Shown here piece after piece: positions 60,955 through 64,000 of a stretch of 64,000 bases of DNA. This DNA comes from Bacillus cytotoxicus. Its GTDB lineage: Bacteria > Bacillota > Bacilli > Bacillales > Bacillaceae_G. Position numbers and translations under genes: made by a program. The notes beneath the pieces are model-generated. The model did no database searches, had not been told where the DNA came from, and saw only the letters and a program-made list of their open reading frames with translations. Position 1 is the stretch's first letter. The number at the start of each line of letters is the position of its first letter. Location of the stretch: positions 1-64,000 of the forward strand of contig NZ_JAMBOP010000004.1 of assembly GCF_023715645.1 (NCBI RefSeq), given 5' to 3'.

Positions 60955-61132
60955 AAATCCGACATAAAAACCCTTTTTCAGGTGGGTGAGAGCGTCTGGC
61001 CGTGCGTAGAAGCGGTCAGGGCCTTTTTCTGCCACATGCGCTGTTCAAACAAACAAAAAGAGAAAAGAAAGTAGGAGGTTACTTTTTGCTTGGCGGCGAC
61101 TTGTGTGCCCAAAAGTCAAATTGGATTTATAT
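60955..61132 (-). repeat. bcr-like repeat, reversed, full copy
   Basis: Reversed order: AAAAACCCTTTTTCAGG, GAGAGCGTCTGGCCGTGCG, CGGTCAGGGCCTTTTTCTGCCACATG, AACAAACAAAAAGAG, and CAAATTGGATTTATAT. Confidence 0.8.
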
Positions 61133-61438
61133 ATCATGAAATTACACATTTTAGCAGGAGATACATTGGTATATGTAGAAACAAAAAAAACTGGCCATAA
61201 AGACCAGCATCAAAGGAGAGTCAAACAACTTATACGAGAAGATTACATTCTCATTATAAACACGATGATCGCTACATTGTAACCCCTTTCACAAATTGTA
61301 CAAAAGGAAAGGAACATTATTCAAACTTTCAGAAAAAACCTTGACTTTTCTCGTTACCAATGACAAATAGTAGACAGCGCAATCATAGAGGAATTAAGAT
61401 GAATATACACAAAACTTTTTATAAAAGGTGTGAGACGC
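61133..61438. other. Gap before yitU
   Basis: About 300 bases. A 48-codon frame from 61136 lacks a ribosome site. No operator recognised; a TTGACTTTTCTCG...GACAAATAG stretch near 61342 could be part of a promoter. Nothing else supported. Confidence 0.4.
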
Positions 61439-62248
61439 ATGAAAAAACAACATTTAATTGCATTAGATCTAGATGGTACTTTACTTACAGATCAAAAAAT
61501 CATTTCAACTCGTACAAAGCAGACCATTGCCAAAGCAAAAGAACAAGGACACATCGTTGTGATCTCAACGGGCCGTCCATTTCGTGCGAGTCACGCATAT
61601 TATAAAGAACTTGGCTTAAGTACACCGATTGTAAATTTTAACGGTGCATACGTCCATCATCCACTTGATAGGAACTGGGGAACACATCACTCTCCACTTG
61701 AACTTGCTACTGCACAAGAAATCGTTCGTGCCTGCATAGACTTTGGAGTAGAGAACATTTACGCGGAAGTGATTGATGATGTATATGTGAAGCAACTTGA
61801 TGAAGACAAAAAACATATTTTCGAATTTGGATCCCCGAAAATCTTCACAGGTAATTTACTCGATATTTTACAAGATCATCCAACTTGTTTATTAATCGAT
61901 GCACATGAATCAAAGTCACATTCTATTCGTCAACATTTAACAGATATGCATGCAGAAGTAATCGATCACCGCAAATGGGGAGCTCCTTGGCCAATTATTG
62001 AAATTGTGAAAAGCGGGTTAAATAAAGCAATTGGCTTACAAAAAATTTCAAGTTACTACAATATCCCAAAAGAACGTATCATCGCGTTTGGTGATGAAGA
62101 TAATGATTTTGAAATGATTGAATTTGCTGGGCACGGAATCGCCATGGGGAACGCCATTCCAGAATTAAAATCATTAGCAAATCACACAACATTGTCAAAC
62201 GAAGAAGACGGCATTGCTCTTTATTTAGAGGAGGCACTTGGATTGTAA
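61439..62248 (+). CDS. yitU: HAD-superfamily phosphatase, Cof type (YitU-like)
   Basis: A 269-residue Cof-type HAD hydrolase. Motif I ALDLDGTLLTD (Asp nucleophile), motif II VISTGRPF, a large cap domain, motif III Lys in VKSGLNKAIGL and motif IV AFGDEDNDFEM. B. subtilis YitU is one of three HAD enzymes reported to dephosphorylate a riboflavin precursor; by order with yitR- and yitT-like genes this is its counterpart. ATG 61439 was chosen (AAAAGGTG upstream); a GTG three codons earlier is less likely. Substrate assignment rests on the family. Confidence 0.88.
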   Translation: MKKQHLIALDLDGTLLTDQKIISTRTKQTIAKAKEQGHIVVISTGRPFRASHAYYKELGLSTPIVNFNGAYVHHPLDRNWGTHHSPLELATAQEIVRACIDFGVENIYAEVIDDVYVKQLDEDKKHIFEFGSPKIFTGNLLDILQDHPTCLLIDAHESKSHSIRQHLTDMHAEVIDHRKWGAPWPIIEIVKSGLNKAIGLQKISSYYNIPKERIIAFGDEDNDFEMIEFAGHGIAMGNAIPELKSLANHTTLSNEEDGIALYLEEALGL

Positions 62249-62346
62249 GGTGAAAATTCCCTGCTTATAGTATGCCGCCAAGCGCACATACTATAAGGGA
62301 CACAGCAAATGTGTCCATGCTTTTCTGCTAAAAGGGGGCATTACGA

Positions 62347-62487
62347 ATGGGTAAAAAGAACAAATCAAAACGTTTCGTGCAACAAGGAGCAGATTCTGTT
62401 ATGCAACATGATGCAAGATTCCCATACCGTGGTACGTTAGCTGAAGCAGAAAAAGAACGAAAAAACTCTTCTCTCGGAGGGTTCTAA
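62347..62487 (+). CDS. Small basic protein of unknown function
   Basis: A 46-residue frame: MGKKNKSKRFVQQGADSV, then MQHDARFPYRGTLAEAEKE and a KNSSLGGF end. AAAAGGGGGC precedes ATG 62347 and its stop overlaps the ATG of the next gene by one base, good signs of a real gene. Very basic at the start. The type resembles small spore-enriched proteins of bacilli, but I cannot name a family. Confidence 0.7.
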   Translation: MGKKNKSKRFVQQGADSVMQHDARFPYRGTLAEAEKERKNSSLGGF

Positions 62488-62690
62488 TGGGTAACTTACT
62501 ATTTCAACAAGCACGAGATGCCGTCTCACAAGCTGTATCTTGTTCCAATGATAGCGAACAGCAAGCACTTGTTAATACAGCAAAAAATGCATTGCAGTCC
62601 GCTTATATGAATTCTTCGACTGCCGAAAAAGTACAATTACGTGAAATGCAAGAACAACTGCAAAGTATTCCAACAACCGACGAGCTATAA
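62487..62690 (+). CDS. DUF3813 family protein (YitR-like)
   Basis: A 67-residue, helical protein (MGNLLFQQARDAVSQAVSC then EQQALVNTAKNALQSAYMNSS and LREMQEQLQSIP) that resembles the DUF3813 / YitR group of bacilli. Start overlaps the stop of the preceding small gene, with CGGAGGG as ribosome site. Function unknown; coupled with the basic protein and downstream of yitU. Confidence 0.78.
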   Translation: MGNLLFQQARDAVSQAVSCSNDSEQQALVNTAKNALQSAYMNSSTAEKVQLREMQEQLQSIPTTDEL

Positions 62691-62703
62691 CTAAAGGAAC
62701 AAA

Positions 62704-62735
62704 CAAAAAGAGGACCAAACGCGGTCCTCTTTTAT
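62704..62735. terminator. Shared terminator of DUF3813 and YitT genes
   Basis: AAAAAGAGGACC-AAACG-CGGTCCTCTTTT stem between converging genes. Confidence 0.9.
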
Positions 62736-63592
62736 TAATCTTTACGGAACAATCCAAACACCCCTACTGTTTCGAGAACGTTTGTGAACGCACTTGGATC
62801 TACTTTTTTCACAATTCTTTCTAATTCATATAACTCATAACGAGTAATAACAATCATTAACATTTCTTTATTTTCATTCGTAAACGCACCTGTTGCTGGA
62901 ACTGTAGTAATCCCTCGAACTAATCGTTCATGAATTGCCTTTCGCACCTCGGTCCCATTTTTCGTTACAATAAATGCCGTAATTTTCACATGACGCGTAT
63001 GTATAGCATCAATAATGCGCGAAGATACATATAAAGTCACTAACGTATAAAGAGCCTTTTCCCAGCCATATAAATAACCGGCCAGGATAATAATAATCGC
63101 ATTAAACAAAAAGAAATAGGTTCCAACCGGCTTATCTTTCACTCTAGATAAAATCATCGCAATGATATCTAAACCACCTGTTGAAGCTCCCCACTTTAAA
63201 GCCAGTCCTACTCCTACTGCAGAAATTACCCCTCCAAAAATGGCATTTAAAATAATATCATGAGATACCGCTTTAACTGGCACTATTTCTAAAAATAGCG
63301 TCATAAACGCGACACTTAAAAAACTAAAGAATGTGAATGACTTCCCTACTTTTTTCCAAGCTAAAATAACAACAGGAATATTAAACAAACTAAAAAGCAC
63401 TCCCGTTGATATATGTATCGACAGAAAATCTCCTAACACTTGCGAAAGCAATTGCGACAATCCGGCAAAACCGCTGGCGTACACTTTCGCAGGTGTTAAA
63501 AATAAATTCATTCCAATCGCATTTAACAAACCGGCAACGATAACAACGACTAATTTTTTTGCAAGTTCAGTATAATTCAGTTTTAAGTCCAT
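62735..63592 (-). CDS. YitT family membrane protein (DUF2179)
   Basis: A 285-residue protein with five to six membrane helices in the first 200 residues (VVVIVAGLLNAIGMNLFL, SGFAGLSQLLSQ, GALFSLFNIPVVILAW-like, IIILAGYLYGWEKALYTLVTLYV). The C-terminal domain is DUF2179 (AFIVTKNGTEVRKAIHERLVRGITTVPATGAFT ... MLMIVITRYEL), as in B. subtilis YitT. The transported or sensed compound is unknown; many bacilli carry several copies. AAAGGTGG precedes the ATG. Confidence 0.87.
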   Translation of the reverse strand: MDLKLNYTELAKKLVVVIVAGLLNAIGMNLFLTPAKVYASGFAGLSQLLSQVLGDFLSIHISTGVLFSLFNIPVVILAWKKVGKSFTFFSFLSVAFMTLFLEIVPVKAVSHDIILNAIFGGVISAVGVGLALKWGASTGGLDIIAMILSRVKDKPVGTYFFLFNAIIIILAGYLYGWEKALYTLVTLYVSSRIIDAIHTRHVKITAFIVTKNGTEVRKAIHERLVRGITTVPATGAFTNENKEMLMIVITRYELYELERIVKKVDPSAFTNVLETVGVFGLFRKD

Positions 63593-63697
63593 ACCTTCCA
63601 GTCCACCTTTATATAAATTCCATCGTATTCATTATACATAGTCTTAGCGAAAACGGAAATGATAAACGTACAACCGTTTTGAAGGGAGTTGAACCAT

Positions 63698-63829
63698 ATG
63701 CCTCATACAAGTGACAACGACAAAAAAGCGCGTGATAACAACGCAAAACGCACGCAAAAAAATGAAGAGCAGCAAAAAAATATAGTGCAAGGAAAACACG
63801 CTTACTCCAAAAAGACAGATCATTTATAA
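63698..63829 (+). CDS. Small DUF3941-type protein
   Basis: A 43-residue, strongly charged protein: MPHTSDNDKKARDNNAKRTQ, then KNEEQQKNIVQGKHAYSKK and TDHL. GAAGGGAGTTG precedes ATG 63698. It agrees with the short DUF3941 proteins of bacilli; function unknown. A reversed bcr-like repeat begins just after its stop. Confidence 0.78.
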   Translation: MPHTSDNDKKARDNNAKRTQKNEEQQKNIVQGKHAYSKKTDHL

Positions 63830-63841
63830 AGACCATTTTTC

Positions 63842-63960
63842 AACGACATTAAAAACCTTTCTTTTTTAGATGGGCGAGAGCGTCTGGCCATGCTTAGCGG
63901 GCGGGGCCTTTTTCTGCCACGTGCGATGTCGTATCCTCATAGCAGTAATTTCATATGAAC
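63842..63960 (-). repeat. bcr-like repeat, reversed
   Basis: AAAAACCTTTCTTTTTTAGATGG, GAGAGCGTCTGGCCATGC, GGGGCCTTTTTCTGCCACGTG and TATCCTCATAGCAG: reversed family member, last in the window. Confidence 0.78.
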
Positions 63961-64000
63961 AAACCCTCTTTGTACATCAACATTTTCGTTGATGTACTTT

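Noticed and set aside
61136-61282. A 48-codon plus-strand frame before yitU
   Set aside because: No ribosome site before its ATG, which lies at the edge of a reversed bcr-like repeat, and no recognisable protein pattern.

Overview
The window reads as the chromosome of a Bacillus cereus group member. It is AT-rich DNA with AGGAGG-type ribosome sites, and its gene order follows the yjc / yjb / opp / trpS / fabH-fabF / clpB / yit blocks known from Bacillus. ExsY/CotY/CotZ and CotO exosporium genes are present, and about twenty copies of a bcr-like interspersed repeat lie between genes. Protein sequences such as ClpB look somewhat removed from the commonest B. cereus versions, so it may be a divergent member; this is an impression, not a measurement. 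No rRNA, tRNA, CRISPR array or intact insertion sequence was seen.

Layout. 1-4567: yjcH-yjcG-yjcF (esterase, 2H phosphoesterase, acetyltransferase), then a UvrD-like helicase. 4600-7775: spore-envelope genes, namely a small Gln-rich protein, YjcA (DUF1360), a CotY/CotZ/ExsY-type crust protein, CotO and a sugar-nucleotide epimerase. 7860-19500: an accessory island. It has two paralogous Cys-rich spore-type proteins with DUF3794-like domains at its edges, one of them with a 69-residue Thr/Ser tract. Between them lie a TauE-type permease, ATP sulfurylase, APS kinase, three sulfotransferases, a DAD-motif putative glycosyltransferase and a GT4-type glycosyltransferase. Debris of mobile DNA (hairpin MITE, group II intron remnant, inverted-repeat element, a decayed cotO fragment) is scattered through and around it. 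19600-27950: fabI, an FtsW/RodA-type flippase or polymerase, prpE, rluD-type synthase, nadK, yjbM (ppGpp synthetase), yjbL, yjbK, globin and spxH. 28170-37080: small membrane protein, pepF, coiA, cls, mecA, terC-type, spx and a small protein. 37120-43030: oligopeptide permease, ordered oppB-C-D-F then oppA. 43500-47800: DUF3899, trpS behind a T-box, yjbA, yjaZ. 48270-50470: fabH-fabF behind a FapR-like site. 50910-55440: TetR regulator and RND exporter, then comZ. 55480-63830: epimerase-like, hydrolase-like, yjzD, clpB behind a CtsR site, yjzC, yitU, two small genes, yitT and a DUF3941-type gene.

Main result. The island appears to encode a complete route from sulfate to a sulfated product on the spore surface: sulfate or sulfite permease, ATP sulfurylase to APS, APS kinase to PAPS, several PAPS-dependent sulfotransferases and two sugar transferases. 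It sits in the exosporium gene cluster beside a Thr/Ser-rich protein that looks like a glycan carrier. In the B. anthracis group the equivalent neighbourhood (cotY/exsY, cotO, fabI) carries bclA and rhamnose genes. I infer a spore-surface sulfoglycan system; nothing in the sequence proves the substrate.

Other regulation readable from the DNA: FapR-type palindromes before fabI and fabH, a CtsR box over the clpB start, three matching palindromes between the TetR gene and its exporter, a Trp T-box whose leader has been lengthened by repeats, and convergent-gene terminators throughout. The stress and competence adaptors SpxH, Spx, MecA, CoiA, ComZ and ClpB all lie in this one stretch.
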